Positions 34,304-42,812 of a DNA stretch of 64,000 bases are shown here, piece after piece (the first letter of the stretch is position 1; every line of letters starts with the position of its first letter). Source of the stretch: Geodermatophilus sp. DSM 44513 (GTDB taxonomy: Bacteria > Actinomycetota > Actinomycetes > Mycobacteriales > Geodermatophilaceae). The position numbers and the translations under genes are program-made. The stretch lies in contig NZ_CP135963.1 in NCBI RefSeq assembly GCF_032460525.1, positions 3,100,001 to 3,164,000 on the forward strand, given 5' to 3'. Below the pieces are notes generated by a model. That model was not told the DNA's origin, made no database searches, and worked only from the letters and a program-made list of their open reading frames with translations.

Positions 34304-35185
34304 TCAGGCGGTGGGGGTGAGTACGCCGGCGCGGGCGGCGGCGCTGCGCAGCACCCGCCGGGTGAGCTCGTCGGCGAGGTGGCGCTTGTAGTCGACCGGG
34401 CCGCGCTGGTCCTCGACCGGCCGGCTGGCCTCCGCGGCGAGCCGGCCGGCCTCGGCGAACACGTCCTCCCCGGGGCGCGTCCCGAGCAGGACGGCCGCGG
34501 CGTCGGTGGCCAGACCCTCCAGGCCGAGGGCGGTGAGCCCGACGGTGGCGTCGGTGATCGTGCCGTCGTCGTCCAGCACCAGCTGGGCCCCGGCGGCGGC
34601 CACGGCCCAGTCGCCGACGCGGCGCTCGACCTTCTCGTAGGCGCTGCCCGACCGCGGCCGGACGGGCAGGCGGACCTCGGTGATGAGCTCGTCCTGCTCG
34701 CAGGCGGTCTCGTAGGGGCCGCGGTGGAACTCCGCCATGTCGAGCACCCGCTCCCCGTCGCGGGCGGCGATGACCACCTGCGCGCGCAGCACGTCGCACA
34801 CGGTGGTGAGGTCCTCGGCGGGGTCGGCCTGGCCCAGCGACCCGCCGATGGTGCCGCGGTTGCGGACGACGGGGTCGGCGATGACCCGCTCGGCGTCGTG
34901 GACGATCGGGAAGAGCTCCCCGACCACGTCGGAGGCCAGCAGGTCGGCGTGCCGGGTGAGGGCGCCGATGCGCAGCTCGTCGCCGTCCCGGGTGACGTGC
35001 CGCAGCTCGGCGAGGTCGCCCAGGTCGACCAGCCAGTCCGGCCGGGCCAGGCGCAGCTTCATCATCGGCAGCAGGCTGTGCCCACCGGCGACGACGCGGG
35101 CCTCGGGCCCGTGGCGGTCGAGCAGCTCCAGGGCGTCGGCGACGCTGGTCGCGCGCACGTAGTCGAACGGGGCGGGTACCTGCAC
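34304..35185 (-). CDS. coxM: aerobic carbon monoxide dehydrogenase medium (FAD-binding) subunit
   Basis: 293 residues. The FAD-binding motifs AGGHSLLP (near 34) and TIGGSLGQADPAED (near 112) match CoxM, with the C-terminal CO_deh_flav_C domain after about 180 (GSAYEKVERRVGDWAV). ATG 35185 is the start of the operon's first gene. The 101-base divergent region upstream contains the LysR-type regulator site. It carries electrons to the quinone pool. Confidence 0.93.
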   Translation of the reverse strand: MQVPAPFDYVRATSVADALELLDRHGPEARVVAGGHSLLPMMKLRLARPDWLVDLGDLAELRHVTRDGDELRIGALTRHADLLASDVVGELFPIVHDAERVIADPVVRNRGTIGGSLGQADPAEDLTTVCDVLRAQVVIAARDGERVLDMAEFHRGPYETACEQDELITEVRLPVRPRSGSAYEKVERRVGDWAVAAAGAQLVLDDDGTITDATVGLTALGLEGLATDAAAVLLGTRPGEDVFAEAGRLAAEASRPVEDQRGPVDYKRHLADELTRRVLRSAAARAGVLTPTA

Positions 35186-35264
35186 GGGGACTCCCTCCGG
35201 GGGCTGTGGCCGAGCCCGTGGACGGATCTTGTGACCGGGCCCACAGTGGTGTCAACATGCTCAT

Positions 35265-35276
35265 AACCGGTCGGTT
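35265..35276. promoter_or_regulatory. inverted repeat between coxM and a LysR regulator
   Basis: AACCG-GT-CGGTT is a perfect 5-bp inverted repeat, 10 bases before the LysR gene and about 80 before coxM. It lies in the compact divergent promoter and is a reasonable candidate LysR half-site pair, though it is shorter than many. Confidence 0.45.
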
Positions 35277-35286
35277 GTGAGGCTGG

Positions 35287-36249
35287 ATGACCATGACCTT
35301 CACCCAGCTGCGGGTGTTCGCGACGGTGGCCGAGCTGGGCTCGGTCGGCGCCGCGGCGCAGGCGCTCGGGATCAGCCAGCCGGCGGCGTCGGCAGCGGTC
35401 GCCGCGCTGCGCGCGGACCTCGACGACCCGCTGTTCCGGCGCGCGGGCACCGGCATCGAGCTCACCCCGGGCGGCCGGGCGCTGGCCGCCCGGGCCCGCG
35501 AGCTGGTCCGGCTGGCCGACCGCACCCGGCGGGAGGTGGCGTCGGCGACCACCGCAGGCGAGGTGCGCGTGGTGGCCACCGCGGCGTGCGCGGAGCACCT
35601 CGCCGGGCCGCTGGCCGCCTTCACCGGGCGGGTGCCCCGCGCCGCGGTGACGCTCCGGGTCTGCCCGGCGTCGCGGACCGCGGCGGCCCTGGCCGACGAC
35701 GAGGCCGACGTGGTGCTCGGCGTCCGGCCGGTGCCCCTCGACGACCGGGCGGTCGACGCGGTGCCGTTCCTGCGCTGGCAGCGGGTGGTGGTGGCCGCGC
35801 CGGGCTCCCCCCTGGCCCGGCAGGGCCGGGTGTCACTCGCCGACCTGCGCCGCGGCCCGTGGCTGGCCGGGCCGGCCGACCTGGAGCCGGGCACCGAGGA
35901 GCGCTGCTGGCTGCAGCGGGCCGGGTGCGCCGACCTGCAGCGGGACGTCGTGCCGATGGCCAGCGCGGCCGACGCGCTGGCCGCCGTGCGCGCGGGTGAG
36001 GGCGTGCTGCTCGCCCTCGGCCACGCAGTCCGTTCGGACCTGCGCGCCGGGCGGCTGGTGCGGCTGGCCGTCGAGGGCACGCCGGTCACGGGCATGTGGT
36101 GGGCCGCGGTGCCCGGCGGGGGGCGGGCCGGGGCGGCGGCGACCGCGCTGCAGCGGTTCCTCACCACCTCGGACGCGACCAGCGCCTTGCTGGCCGGGCC
36201 GGCGCCGCGGCACCGGGCGCACCCGGTGCGCGTGGAGCTGTGGAGCTAG
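35287..36249 (+). CDS. LysR family transcriptional regulator, probable regulator of the cox genes
   Basis: 320 residues. The N-terminal helix-turn-helix is TFTQLRVFATVAELGSVGAA with ALGISQPAASAAVAAL, and the C-terminal periplasmic-binding-fold domain starts at about 90. ATG 35287. It is divergent from coxM, as LysR regulators usually are from their target operon. In other organisms, CO-oxidation genes are controlled by varied regulators, so control here is inference from position. The ligand is unknown. Confidence 0.87.
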   Translation: MTMTFTQLRVFATVAELGSVGAAAQALGISQPAASAAVAALRADLDDPLFRRAGTGIELTPGGRALAARARELVRLADRTRREVASATTAGEVRVVATAACAEHLAGPLAAFTGRVPRAAVTLRVCPASRTAAALADDEADVVLGVRPVPLDDRAVDAVPFLRWQRVVVAAPGSPLARQGRVSLADLRRGPWLAGPADLEPGTEERCWLQRAGCADLQRDVVPMASAADALAAVRAGEGVLLALGHAVRSDLRAGRLVRLAVEGTPVTGMWWAAVPGGGRAGAAATALQRFLTTSDATSALLAGPAPRHRAHPVRVELWS

Positions 36250-36581
36250 CTGTCGTGACCGGACGGGCCGGCGGCCTCGCGGTCGGCGGCCCGGGCGCCC
36301 TGCACCGACTGGGCGCCGCCCCCGACGCCCTCCGGCGCGGCCGGGCCGGCGCCGGTGCCCCCCGTGGGGGTGCCGTCGGCCTGCACGACCTGCCCCTGCG
36401 TCATCGCCGGGTCCCCGGCGGTCCGCTCGACCGGCGCCGGGCCGGGCCCGGGTGCGCGGCCGTGCCCCTCCGGCGCGGCGCTGCCCCGCTCGGCGACCTC
36501 GATCGCCTCCGCGACGTCGGCACCGCTGCGGGTGTGGTCGGCCGAGGTGCCCTCGGTCGCCGGTTCCTGGGGTGTGCTCAC
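36246..36581 (-). CDS. disordered hypothetical protein, 111 aa
   Basis: GTG 36581 has GGAGG five bases upstream. The product is Gly/Pro/Ala/Glu-rich with no hydrophobic core, so it is probably unstructured. The stop overlaps the LysR stop by four bases. No family is recognised. Codon pattern and ribosome site argue for expression. Confidence 0.5.
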   Translation of the reverse strand: MSTPQEPATEGTSADHTRSGADVAEAIEVAERGSAAPEGHGRAPGPGPAPVERTAGDPAMTQGQVVQADGTPTGGTGAGPAAPEGVGGGAQSVQGARAADREAAGPSGHDS

Positions 36582-36647
36582 GGACGCCTCCGCAGGTCGT
36601 CGGGATGTGCCGAGGAGTGTCGGCCCGCAGGGTCCGCCCGGCAAGGG

Positions 36648-37559
36648 TCAGTGCTGCTCCAGGGCGCGCAGCGCCGCCAGCGACCGGTCACGGGCCTCGG
36701 CGGCCTCGGTGGCGTGCCGCTCGGCGGCGCGGCGCTGCCGCTCGGCCCGGCGGAGCTCCTCGGCGGTCCGCGTGGCCTGCTCCTCGGTGCGGGCCAGCTC
36801 GTCGGACAGCTCGGCGACCCGCGCCTGCAGGTCGGCCCGGCGGGCGTCCAGGTCGTCGACCCGCTGCCGCTCCTCCCCGGCGGCGGCGACGGCCTCGGCG
36901 GCTGCCGCGGTGGCCTCCTCCGCGGCCCGGCGGGCCTCCTCCAGCGCGCGGTGACGGCGCTCCTCGGCCGCCCGCCGGGTCTCCTCCTCGGCGGCCCGGC
37001 GCGCGGCGGCGCCACTCCGCGGCCCGGCGGTCTCCCGTGTCGGCCCGGTGCGCGCCGGCACGATCCGCAGCGCCGGCCGGGTGCCCGTCGTCCCCAGGCC
37101 GCTGTAGGACATCGCCGCGGCGAGCCGGCCGGACAGCAGCGCCGCGCCGGCCTCCGGGTCGGCCATCGCCGCCCGCAGCGTGTCCGTGACCTGCGCCTCC
37201 ACCGCGCCGCCCACGCGGGTGCCGCGCTCCCGGGCCAGCGCGGTCGCCTGGCGGGTCAGGGCGCCCAGCAGCTGGGCGCGCTGGCGGTCCAGGGCGCGCA
37301 GCTGGTCGCCGGCCAGGCTCTCCTGCGCCTGGCGGAGCAGGTCGCCGAGCTCGACCAGGCCCTCGACCTCCGCGCGCTGCTCGCGCGCCAGCAGGTTGCA
37401 GACCCAGGCCGCGACGGTCGGCTTGGGCAGGGCCCCGACCTCGCGGGCAAGGGTGCGGTCCCCGGCCGCCCGGGCCTCGTGCTGGCGCTGCGTGCGCACC
37501 GCGACGAACTCCTCCGGCGGCACCGCGTACAGCTCGTCGGCGACCCCGTCGAGGTCCAC
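36648..37559 (-). CDS. conserved hypothetical coiled-coil protein, 303 aa
   Basis: The N-terminal half contains ELYAVPPEEFVAVRTQRQHEA and GALPKPTVAAWVCNLLAREQ, a pattern I associate with a conserved actinobacterial protein of unknown role. The C-terminal 130 residues are a long Ala/Glu/Arg coiled coil (RRAAEEETRRAAEERRHRAL). No membrane segment. It might be structural or DNA-associated, but nothing in the sequence decides. ATG 37559. Confidence 0.75.
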   Translation of the reverse strand: MDLDGVADELYAVPPEEFVAVRTQRQHEARAAGDRTLAREVGALPKPTVAAWVCNLLAREQRAEVEGLVELGDLLRQAQESLAGDQLRALDRQRAQLLGALTRQATALARERGTRVGGAVEAQVTDTLRAAMADPEAGAALLSGRLAAAMSYSGLGTTGTRPALRIVPARTGPTRETAGPRSGAAARRAAEEETRRAAEERRHRALEEARRAAEEATAAAAEAVAAAGEERQRVDDLDARRADLQARVAELSDELARTEEQATRTAEELRRAERQRRAAERHATEAAEARDRSLAALRALEQH

Positions 37560-37584
37560 GGCGCCTCCCTCCCCCTCGAGCGGC

Positions 37585-38625
37585 CTACCCGCCGACCGCC
37601 GTCCGGGGGGCCTCCCACAGGTCGATGCCGGAGTCGACGGCGTGCTCGTCGATCGCCGCCAGCTCGTCGTCGGCGAAGTCCAGCCGGTCCAGCGCCGCGA
37701 CGTTCTGCTCCAGCTGCGCCACGCTGCTCGCGCCGATGAGCACCGAGGTCACCCGCGGGTCGCGCAGCGCCCAGGCCAGCGCCATCTGGGCCAGGCTCTG
37801 CCCCCGCTTGCCGGCGATGTCGTCGAGCGCCCGCACGTGGCCGAGGGCGGTCTCGGTGAGCAGGTCGGTGGACAGGGACTTGCCCTGGCTGGCGCGCGAG
37901 CCCTCCGGGACGCCGTCCAGGTACTTGTCGGTCAGCATCCCCTGGGCCAGCGGGGAGAACGCGATGCAGCCGGCGCCGACGTCCTCGAGGGTGTCCAGCA
38001 GCCCCTCGGTCTCCACCCAGCGGTTGAGCATCGAGTAGGAGGGCTGGTGGATCAGCAGCGGCGTCCCGAGGTCGGCCAGGATCTCCGCCGCCCGGGCGGT
38101 GTCCTCCGGGGAGTAGCTGGAGATACCGGCGTACAGCGCCCGCCCCGACCGGACGGCGGTGTGCAGCGCGCCCATGGTCTCCTCCAGCGGCGTGGTCGGG
38201 TCGGGCCGGTGGGAGTAGAAGACGTCGACGTACTCCAGGCCCATCCGGGCCAGCGACTGGTCCAGGCTGGCCAGCACGTACTTGCGCCCGCCGCCCCCCT
38301 GGCCGTAGGGGCCCGGCCACATGTCGTAGCCCGCCTTGGAGGAGATGACCAGCTCGTCGCGGTACGGCCGGAGGTCGTCCCGCAGGTGCCGGCCGAAGTT
38401 GACCTCCGCGCTGCCGTAGGGCGGGCCGTAGTTGTTGGCCAGGTCGAAGTGGGTGACGCCGAGGTCGAAGGCGCGGCGCAGGATGGCGCGCTGGCGGTCG
38501 AGGGGGACGTCGTCCCCGAAGTTGTGCCACAGCCCCAGGCTGACGGCGGGGAGGTCCAGGCCGCTGCGGCCGGTGCGCCGGTAGGTCATCGAGTCGTAGC
38601 GGTCCGGGGCTGCGGAGAAGGCCAT
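37585..38625 (-). CDS. aldo/keto reductase, YghZ-like (L-glyceraldehyde-3-phosphate reductase type)
   Basis: 346 residues of TIM-barrel NADPH-dependent oxidoreductase. The tetrad is visible: Asp and Tyr in FDLANNYGPPYG, Lys in LVISSKAGYDMW, His in FYSHRPDP. The DMWPGPYGQGG-type loop is the YghZ/KCNAB-like mark. NADPH binding is by the QLEQNVAALDRLDF C-terminal strand. ATG 38625 (MAFSAAP) is preferred to an open frame further upstream. Monocistronic. Confidence 0.9.
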   Translation of the reverse strand: MAFSAAPDRYDSMTYRRTGRSGLDLPAVSLGLWHNFGDDVPLDRQRAILRRAFDLGVTHFDLANNYGPPYGSAEVNFGRHLRDDLRPYRDELVISSKAGYDMWPGPYGQGGGGRKYVLASLDQSLARMGLEYVDVFYSHRPDPTTPLEETMGALHTAVRSGRALYAGISSYSPEDTARAAEILADLGTPLLIHQPSYSMLNRWVETEGLLDTLEDVGAGCIAFSPLAQGMLTDKYLDGVPEGSRASQGKSLSTDLLTETALGHVRALDDIAGKRGQSLAQMALAWALRDPRVTSVLIGASSVAQLEQNVAALDRLDFADDELAAIDEHAVDSGIDLWEAPRTAVGG

Positions 38626-38764
38626 GGGGGGTGTCCTGCCCGGCCGCCCGGCGCGCCAACCCGGACCTCGCGGTCGGCTGGCGCGGCCGGGGACGGCGAC
38701 ACATGCTGGGCCGGGGGCGCGACGGGCGTCCCCGCCAGCCACCGAGCAGAGCGAGGCCACCTCG

Positions 38765-39016
38765 ATGACGAGCATGACCAGCAGGGACGCGGCGACCGGC
38801 GGCCGCGACATCAAGTCCCACGAGTCCACCAGCTTCGCCGACCTCGGCAAGGAGATGTGGAGCTACCTGACCGGCAAGGGCGCGGCGATCAACTACGAGT
38901 TCGTCGACATGGTCGTCGAGGTGCCGCGGCAGACCGGCCCGGACTCCCCGCGGGCGACCTGGCGGCTCAACGGCACGCTGCGGATCACCACGTCCGAGAA
39001 CGCCAGCCGGGGATGA
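38765..39016 (+). CDS. conserved hypothetical protein, 83 aa
   Basis: The sequence reads KSHESTSFADLGKEMWSYLT with INYEFVDMVVEVPRQTG and WRLNGTLRITTSENA: a short helix then a beta sheet, soluble. ATG 38765 is favoured over the open frame upstream. The stop overlaps the start of the next gene in ATGA, so it is the first gene of a two-gene operon. Function is unknown. Confidence 0.7.
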   Translation: MTSMTSRDAATGGRDIKSHESTSFADLGKEMWSYLTGKGAAINYEFVDMVVEVPRQTGPDSPRATWRLNGTLRITTSENASRG

Positions 39017-39438
39017 CGCCGGACGGCGGACGCCTGCAGGTGGTCGCCGACCTCTCGATCGAGGTGGACGGCGCCCCGGTGCGGGTGGAGTCCTCCGGCG
39101 GGCGGGTGCGGGTGGTCGCCGACGACGTCCGCGGGCTGGTCGACCAGCTGCGCTCGGCGGCACGGGCCGCCGGCGTGGGCTCGCCGCGCGCGGGCGTGGC
39201 GAGCCTCGCGGACCGGCTGGCCACCGAGGGCCTCACCGGCGTGCTGGCCGCACCGACCGGGGACGTCGCCGTCGTCGGCGCGGGCGTCGACTCACCGGTC
39301 GGCCGGCTGCTGTGGGGCACCCGGCGGGTGCACGTCGACACGGTGGGCCTGCTGCGGTCCAGCGACGCGGCCCGGTGGACCCTCGCCGGCGCCGCCCTCG
39401 TCCTCGTCGTCCTGGCCGCCCGGCGCCGGCGGCGCTGA
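39013..39438 (+). CDS. hypothetical protein with C-terminal membrane anchor, 141 aa
   Basis: Residues 1-110 are a soluble alpha/beta domain (SIEVDGAPVRVESSGGRVRV and following). Residues 120-136 (WTLAGAALVLVVLAARRRRR) form a single C-terminal membrane helix with a basic tail, so the domain would be tail-anchored with its body inside. ATG 39013 overlaps the preceding stop by one base. Role is unknown; it works with its upstream neighbour if at all. Confidence 0.7.
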   Translation: MTPDGGRLQVVADLSIEVDGAPVRVESSGGRVRVVADDVRGLVDQLRSAARAAGVGSPRAGVASLADRLATEGLTGVLAAPTGDVAVVGAGVDSPVGRLLWGTRRVHVDTVGLLRSSDAARWTLAGAALVLVVLAARRRRR

Positions 39439-39462
39439 CCACCGGCCGCCCGGCGCCGGCGG

Positions 39463-40653
39463 CTACCCGGCGTCGGCGGTCCGCAGCGGCCGGGTGGCCC
39501 CGGCGGCCAGCAGGCCGGCGGCCAGGACGGCGAGGACGACCAGCAGCGCCTGCAGCACCCCGGTGACCTCGGCGACGAACCCGATCAGCGGCGGGCCGGC
39601 GAGGAACGCCGTGTAGGAGATGGAGCTGACCACCGACACCCGGGCGGCGGCCAGCGCCGGGTCGTCGGCGGCCGCGCTCATGCCGACCGGGAAGCCCAGC
39701 GCCGCGCCCGCCCCCCACAGCACCGCCCCGACCAGGGCGAGGGGCACGGCCGGCGCGGTGACGAACAGCAGCAGGCCGAGCACCGCGGTCACCCCGCCGG
39801 TGCGCAGCACGACCACCCGGCCGAAGCGGTCCAGCAGCGTGCCGCCGACCACCCGGACGGCGGTCATCGCGGCGACGAAGACGGCGAAGCCGACCGCCGC
39901 GGCAGCCTCGCCGACCCCGTGGCCGTCGACCAGGGCGACCGCCAGCCAGTCGTTGGCGGTGCCCTCGGTGAAGGCGAAGGCGAGGGTGGACAGGCCGACC
40001 AGCAGCGTGCGCGGCTCCCGCCAGGCCCGCCCGACCCCGGACCCGGCCGCGTGTTCCTCCGCCGTCCTCGGCTCCATGGGCAGGAAGGACCGGGTGGCGA
40101 CCGCGATCGCGCCCAGCGCCAGGACCGCGGTGACCACCAGCTGGGCGGCCAGCGGGACGGCCAGCGCCGCCGCGCCCGCCCCGAGCAGCGCGCCGGCGAC
40201 GGTGCCCACGCTGAACCCGGCGTGCAGCCGCGGCATGAGCGCGCGGTCCAGCCGCCGCTCGACCGCCGCGCCCTCGATGTTCATGGCGACGTCCCAGCCG
40301 CCGACGCCCACGCCGACCAGCGTCAGGCCGGCCCCGGCGGCGAGCACCTGACCGGAGCCCAGGCCGAGGGCCAGCAGCAGCAGGCCGGCCACCGCCACGA
40401 CCGCGCCGGCCGACACCCCGCGGGCCGGGCCGATCCGGTGCACCACCGGGCCGGTGAGCGGCAGCGCCACGGTAGAGCCGACGGCGATGCACAACAGCAG
40501 CAGCCCCAGCCCCGCCGACGACAGGCCGAGCGCGTCGCGGGCGGCGGGCACCCGGGAGATCCACGAGGCGAAGGCGAACCCGTTGACGACGAAGGCGACG
40601 GCCACGGCGACCCGCGCGCGCTCGACGGAGGCGGTGGAGGAGGTCAGGTGCAC
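39463..40653 (-). CDS. MFS transporter, YbjJ-like
   Basis: 396 residues with about 12 hydrophobic helices. The segment VAFVVNGFAFASWISRVPAARD at the N-terminus is characteristic of the YbjJ-like sugar/drug exporters. GTG 40653 (M-H-L-T-S-S) is the start. It is divergent from a LacI family regulator, with a perfect operator palindrome between, so it is probably repressed by that regulator. Substrate is unknown. Confidence 0.87.
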   Translation of the reverse strand: MHLTSSTASVERARVAVAVAFVVNGFAFASWISRVPAARDALGLSSAGLGLLLLCIAVGSTVALPLTGPVVHRIGPARGVSAGAVVAVAGLLLLALGLGSGQVLAAGAGLTLVGVGVGGWDVAMNIEGAAVERRLDRALMPRLHAGFSVGTVAGALLGAGAAALAVPLAAQLVVTAVLALGAIAVATRSFLPMEPRTAEEHAAGSGVGRAWREPRTLLVGLSTLAFAFTEGTANDWLAVALVDGHGVGEAAAAVGFAVFVAAMTAVRVVGGTLLDRFGRVVVLRTGGVTAVLGLLLFVTAPAVPLALVGAVLWGAGAALGFPVGMSAAADDPALAAARVSVVSSISYTAFLAGPPLIGFVAEVTGVLQALLVVLAVLAAGLLAAGATRPLRTADAG

Positions 40654-40690
40654 CAGGGGTCCTTCCGTGTGCCGGCGTCCCGGTCACTCT

Positions 40691-40706
40691 ATCGAATCGA
40701 TTCGAT
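40691..40706. promoter_or_regulatory. 16-bp perfect palindrome, probable LacI operator
   Basis: ATCGAATCGATTCGAT is perfectly self-complementary with a central CG, typical of LacI-family operators. It lies 38 bases upstream of the MFS start and about 74 upstream of LacI, between the divergent genes. Confidence 0.78.
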
Positions 40707-40779
40707 GATCGCTTCCTCGACCGCGGGACCGCAGGGTCGTAGCGTCGGCGGACCCGACCCGACGAGGAGCGCGCCGACC

Positions 40780-41847
40780 GTGAGCGACCGGACCCGCCCG
40801 ACGCTGGCCACGGTGGCCGCCCGGGCCGAGGTGGCCCCGTCGACGGCGTCGCTGGTCTTCTCCGGCTCCGAGCGGGTCGCGCCGGCGACGCGGGACCGGG
40901 TGCTGGCCGCGGCCGCCGAGCTCGGCTACGCCGGCCCGGACCCGGTCGCCCGCTCGCTGCGCTCCCGGCGCAGCGGGGTCGTCGGGGCGGTGATCGGCGA
41001 GCGGCTGGCCTACGCCTTCCGCGACCCGGTGGCGGTGCAGCTGCTCGACGGGGTGACCGAGGTGCTCAGCCCGCTGGGCGTCGGCCTGCTGCTGCTGCCC
41101 GGGGACGCCGACCGGCACGGCCCGACGCTGGCCCAGCTCGCGCACGTCCCGCTGGACGCGGTGGTCTACGCGACCTGCGGGCTCGAGGACGACCCGGCCC
41201 TGGAGCACCTGCGTCGCCGGGAGGTGCCGATCGTCGCCGTCGACGGGCCACGGGTGGACGACGTGGTGTTCGTCGGCATCCACGACCGCCCGGGCACCGC
41301 CGAGCTGACCCGGCACCTGGCCGACCTGGGGCACCACCGGGTGGCGGTGGTCGCGCTTCCGCTGCGCCTGGACGGCACCCGCGGCCCGGTCACCGCGGAG
41401 CGCCGCGCGCGGGTGCACTACCTGGACGTGCGGGAGCGGATGCTCGGCGTCGAGCAGGTCCTGGGCCCGGTACCGGTGTGGGAGGCGGCGGCCAACGCGG
41501 TCGAGGAGGGCGAGTCGGCCGGGCGGGTACTGCTCGACGTCCCGGCCGCGGACCGGCCGACGGCGGTGGTCGCGCAGAGCGACATCCTGGCCGCCGGCGT
41601 GCTGCGCGCCGCGGAGTCCCTCGGCCTGCGGGTGCCCGAGGACGTGAGCGTGGCCGGCTTCGACGGCGTGGACCTGCCCTGGCTGCCGCCGGTGCGGCTG
41701 ACCACCGTCGTCCAGCCGACCACCGAGAAGGGCCGCGTCGTCGGCCGGGCGGTCACCGAGCTGCTCGCCGGACGGCGGCCGGCCGACGCCGTGCTCGACG
41801 TCTCCCTGTCGGTCGGCACCACCACCGGGCCGGCCCGACGGGGGTGA
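40780..41847 (+). CDS. LacI family transcriptional regulator
   Basis: The N-terminal HTH is PTLATVAARAEVAPSTASLVF with the hinge helix VARSLRSRRSGVVGA, followed by a periplasmic-binding-like domain (FRDPVAVQLLDGV, later VAGFDGVDLPWLPP). 355 residues. GTG 40780 follows GAGGAG (11 bases). It is divergent from the MFS gene and next to the 40691 palindrome. The last 95 bp overlap, antisense, the DMT transporter gene ending at 41753. The effector is probably a sugar or nucleoside, by family. Confidence 0.88.
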   Translation: MSDRTRPTLATVAARAEVAPSTASLVFSGSERVAPATRDRVLAAAAELGYAGPDPVARSLRSRRSGVVGAVIGERLAYAFRDPVAVQLLDGVTEVLSPLGVGLLLLPGDADRHGPTLAQLAHVPLDAVVYATCGLEDDPALEHLRRREVPIVAVDGPRVDDVVFVGIHDRPGTAELTRHLADLGHHRVAVVALPLRLDGTRGPVTAERRARVHYLDVRERMLGVEQVLGPVPVWEAAANAVEEGESAGRVLLDVPAADRPTAVVAQSDILAAGVLRAAESLGLRVPEDVSVAGFDGVDLPWLPPVRLTTVVQPTTEKGRVVGRAVTELLAGRRPADAVLDVSLSVGTTTGPARRG

Positions 41848-42724
41848 GGCCGAGGACGAGGCCGGCACCGACGACCGCGATGCCTCCCCAGACCGCCGGC
41901 GCCGGGGCCGGCCCGCCGAGGAGCACCCCGGTGCCGGCGGCGGCCACGGGCGCCAGCCCGGTGAGCAGCCCGGCGCGGCCGGCCCCCAGCCGGGTGACGG
42001 TGGAGTACCAGAGCACGAAGGCGGCCGCGGTGACCGCGACGGCCAGGTAGCCGGCGGCCAGCAGGTGCGGCACCCGCAGCCCGGTGACCGCCGCGGGGCC
42101 CTCGGTCGTGACGCCGAGGACGGCGAAGACCGCGGCCGCCAGCCAGGTCGCGTGCACCGACACGCCCCACGGGCCGTGCCGGCGCAGCACCGGGACGGCG
42201 AGCAGCGTGAAGGCCGCCTCGCAGGCGAGGACCACCAGCGCCCAGGCCAGGCCGACCGCGTCGGCCCGCCCGAGGCCCTGCACCAGCACCGCACCCGCGG
42301 TCACCACCGCCGCCGCAGCCAGCACGGCCGGTGACGGGCGGCGGCCCTCCAGGGCCGGGCCGACCAGGGCGAGGACGACCGGCACGCAGGCGACGGCCAC
42401 GCCCAGCACCGCAGGCTCGGCGTGCCCGGCGCCGCGCACCAGCGCCACGTTGAACAGCACCAGGCCGGCGACCGCCACGCCGAGCAGCCAGGGCCACTCG
42501 GCGCCGCGCGGGCGCACCAGGCGGCGTCCGGTGCACCGGGCCAGGACCACCAGCAGCAGGCAGGCGACGGCGTAGCGCAGCGCCTGGGTGGTGGCCAGCG
42601 CGGCGTCGGCCAGCAGGCCGGAGACCGCCACGCTGCCGCCGACGAAGGTCATCGCCAGCGCTCCCGGCAGCGCGGCCGCGACCGGGGCGACCCCCGGGAC
42701 AGGGGGTGCGGGGGGCTTGACCAC
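41753..42724 (-). CDS. DMT/EamA family transporter
   Basis: 323 residues with about ten hydrophobic segments in two EamA repeats. The first repeat begins AMTFVGGSVAVSGLLADAAL and the second ends VGGIAVVGAGLVLGL-like, then a basic tail of RRRARRRPAAVRRAAR that overlaps the LacI gene antisense. GTG 42724 is the start. It is divergent from a MocR regulator, which commonly controls DMT-type exporters for pyridoxal or amino compounds. Direction and substrate are not known. Confidence 0.85.
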   Translation of the reverse strand: MVKPPAPPVPGVAPVAAALPGALAMTFVGGSVAVSGLLADAALATTQALRYAVACLLLVVLARCTGRRLVRPRGAEWPWLLGVAVAGLVLFNVALVRGAGHAEPAVLGVAVACVPVVLALVGPALEGRRPSPAVLAAAAVVTAGAVLVQGLGRADAVGLAWALVVLACEAAFTLLAVPVLRRHGPWGVSVHATWLAAAVFAVLGVTTEGPAAVTGLRVPHLLAAGYLAVAVTAAAFVLWYSTVTRLGAGRAGLLTGLAPVAAAGTGVLLGGPAPAPAVWGGIAVVGAGLVLGLTPVGPARWWCRPTGRRRARRRPAAVRRAAR

Positions 42725-42778
42725 CCGGTCAGCCTGGACGCGGACCGGTCCGGTGGGCAGGTCCGATCCGGGCACGTC

Positions 42779-42803
42779 CGAGTGGACCGATCGAGTGGAC
42801 CGA
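42779..42803. promoter_or_regulatory. direct repeat, probable MocR regulator site
   Basis: CGAGTGGACCGA occurs twice, at 42779-42790 and 42792-42803 (period 13), with the second ending eight bases before the MocR ATG. MocR/PdxR regulators bind direct repeats in such divergent promoters. It lies within the ribosome-binding region of the MocR gene, which suggests negative autoregulation. Confidence 0.6.
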
Positions 42804-42812
42804 GGAGGGGCG

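Noticed and set aside
33803..35185. Possibility that the cox cluster is a form II homologue
   Set aside because: The AYACSFR loop and the M-S-L order fit form I; form II has a different loop and an S-L-M order.
37180..39012. Open frame upstream of the 39013 gene
   Set aside because: It crosses antisense the coiled-coil and aldo/keto reductase genes; the real start is the ATG overlapping the 38765 gene.
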